Positions 7,049-8,241 of a stretch of 8,241 nucleotides of DNA are shown here, piece by piece; within the stretch, counting starts at the first letter, position 1; the number at the start of each line of letters is the position of its first letter. A model generated the notes under the pieces. The model saw only the letters and a program-made list of their open reading frames with translations. It did not search any database and was not told where the DNA came from. The position numbers and the translations under genes are program-made. The stretch is from Arcobacter sp. UBA7394 (GTDB lineage Bacteria; Campylobacterota; Campylobacteria; Campylobacterales; Arcobacteraceae), in NCBI GenBank assembly GCA_002470185.1, contig DKNG01000213.1:1307-9547 (forward strand), in the 5' to 3' direction.

Positions 7049-8241
7049 ATGGAAATTTTAGAAAAATTAATTTCAGATGCATCCTCTTTTGTTTGGGGTC
7101 CTCCAATGCTAATTTTATTAGTAGGAACTGGATTATATTTAACAATCAAACTAAAAGGTATGCAATTTTGGGCATTAGGACATGCTTTTAAACTTATCTT
7201 TGACAAAGAAGAAAATGCAAAAGGTGATATTTCAAATTTTGCAGCATTAATGACTGCCCTTGCAGCTACTGTTGGTATTGGTAATATTGTAGGAGTTGCA
7301 ACTGCAATTACTATGGGTGGACCTGGAGCTGTATTTTGGATGTGGGTTACAGGACTTGTAGGAATGGCTACTAAATATTCTGAGGCAATTCTTGCTGTTA
7401 AGTACAGAGAAAACGGAGCTAATGGATACAAAGGTGGACCAATGTATTATTTAGCTAAGGGTGCAAATATGCCAATTTTAGCTACATTATTTGCTTCTTT
7501 TACAATATTAGCTTCATTTGGTATTGGAAATATGACTCAAGTAAATGCCGTTGCTAATGCTCTAAACTCTCAGTTTGATATTGCTTTTGAAATTACAGGA
7601 ATTGTATTATTAGTCGTAACTGCTTTTGTTGTTCTTGGTGGAATAAAAACAATTGGTAAGGTAACTTCACTTTTAATTCCATTTATGATTGGAGTTTATT
7701 TAATCACTTCACTAATCATTATTATTACTAACTTTGATAAAGTTGGAGATGCTTTTAATATGATTTTCTATTATGCATTTAATCCTATTGCTGCAAGTGG
7801 TGGATTTGCAGGAGCTGCTATTGCTGCTGCTATTAGATATGGTATTGCAAGAGGTGTTTTCTCGAATGAATCAGGACTAGGTTCTGCACCAATTGCAGCA
7901 GCTGCTGCTAAAACAAATGATCCTGTAAAACAAGCCTTAGTTTCAATGACACAAACGTTTATTGATACACTAGTTGTTTGTACAATGACAGCACTTATTA
8001 TTTTAATGGCTCCTATTTGGATACAAGGCGGAAGTGCTGGAGAATTAACACTAAAAAGTTTTGAGTTCTTCTTAGGTGATTATGGAGCAATTGTTATTGT
8101 TATTGCAACAATTCTTTTTGGATATTCAACTATTCTTGGATGGTCTTATTATGGGGAAAAAGCTTTTGAATATTTATTTGGTGAAGATAAAATCAAAATT
8201 TATAGAGTTATTTTCATTGCAATTATTTATGTTGGAGCAGT
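7049..8241 (+). CDS. AGCS-family sodium:alanine/glycine symporter (3' end cut by window edge)
   Basis: This inner-membrane transporter would take up alanine, glycine or a related amino acid with Na+. 397 complete codons are visible from ATG 7049 with no stop. Family members are about 450-490 residues, so only the last helices and the tail are missing. The chain is very hydrophobic, with repeated membrane segments starting at about residue 14. Family marks are GDISNFAALMTALAATVGIGNIVGVA (59-84), the AGCS signature region GGPGAVFWMWVTGLVG (90-105) followed by ATKYSE, then YKGGPMYYL, and FSNESGLGSAPIAAAAA (starting at residue 271). AAAGGA at 7038-7043, five bases before the ATG, fixes the start. 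It is divergent from trxB, and nothing in the sequence ties the two functionally. The exact substrate cannot be deduced, so no gene symbol is given. Confidence 0.95.
   Translation, partial: MEILEKLISDASSFVWGPPMLILLVGTGLYLTIKLKGMQFWALGHAFKLIFDKEENAKGDISNFAALMTALAATVGIGNIVGVATAITMGGPGAVFWMWVTGLVGMATKYSEAILAVKYRENGANGYKGGPMYYLAKGANMPILATLFASFTILASFGIGNMTQVNAVANALNSQFDIAFEITGIVLLVVTAFVVLGGIKTIGKVTSLLIPFMIGVYLITSLIIIITNFDKVGDAFNMIFYYAFNPIAASGGFAGAAIAAAIRYGIARGVFSNESGLGSAPIAAAAAKTNDPVKQALVSMTQTFIDTLVVCTMTALIILMAPIWIQGGSAGELTLKSFEFFLGDYGAIVIVIATILFGYSTILGWSYYGEKAFEYLFGEDKIKIYRVIFIAIIYVGA

Noticed and set aside
6991..7191. 66-residue plus-strand ORF overlapping the symporter start
   Set aside because: It runs in another frame across the symporter N-terminus. 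The symporter frame has the AAAGGA site, membrane segments and family signature.
7036..7431. 131-residue minus-strand ORF antisense to the symporter
   Set aside because: Its hydrophobic, proline-rich sequence is the complement of the AGCS coding region, with no independent support.
1..8241. CRISPR arrays, insertion sequences, tRNA/rRNA genes, phage or defence genes
   Set aside because: I looked on both strands and found no regularly spaced repeats, terminal inverted repeats with a transposase, tRNA-like cloverleaf or related coding motifs.

Overview
The window is AT-rich (roughly 30% GC by eye) and tightly packed. It looks like ordinary chromosomal DNA from a Campylobacterota (epsilonproteobacterial) genome, most likely an Arcobacter-type lineage. 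The basis is the base composition, the protein character and the gene pairing. The PurF, with its cluster-less C-terminus ending in SFDGDYF and its Met-Cys start without propeptide, and the adjacent dapB-purF pair resemble what I recall of Campylobacter. No database search was run, so the lineage is inference.

Layout. Positions 1-1649 (minus) hold the N-terminal two thirds of a UvrD/PcrA/Rep-type superfamily 1 DNA helicase that runs off the left edge. It is divergent from a LysR-type regulator at 1766-2662 (plus), across a 116-bp gap with good -10 boxes for both genes. A short perfect hairpin at 2661-2683 separates the regulator from a convergent minus-strand cluster. In transcription order that cluster is trxB (6834-5905), dapB (5888-5115), purF (5002-3653) and a YhcC/TIGR01212-type radical SAM protein (3651-2689). 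The trxB-dapB gap is 16 nt and the purF-radical SAM gap is 1 nt. The dapB-purF gap is 112 nt and contains a two-stem inverted repeat that may be a leader or attenuator. A 213-bp AT-rich region lies between trxB and the divergent, right-truncated gene for an AGCS-family sodium:alanine/glycine symporter (7049-8241, plus).

Function. These are housekeeping genes: DNA repair and replication (helicase), thioredoxin reduction (TrxB), lysine and diaminopimelate synthesis (DapB), the committed step of purine synthesis (PurF), a radical SAM enzyme of uncertain substrate, and amino-acid uptake. I see no mobile element, CRISPR array, tRNA/rRNA, phage gene or defence system. I do not find a novel biological system here. 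The points most worth a second look are the dapB-purF leader structure, the half-retained [4Fe-4S] ligand set in PurF, and the one-base coupling of purF to the radical SAM gene.
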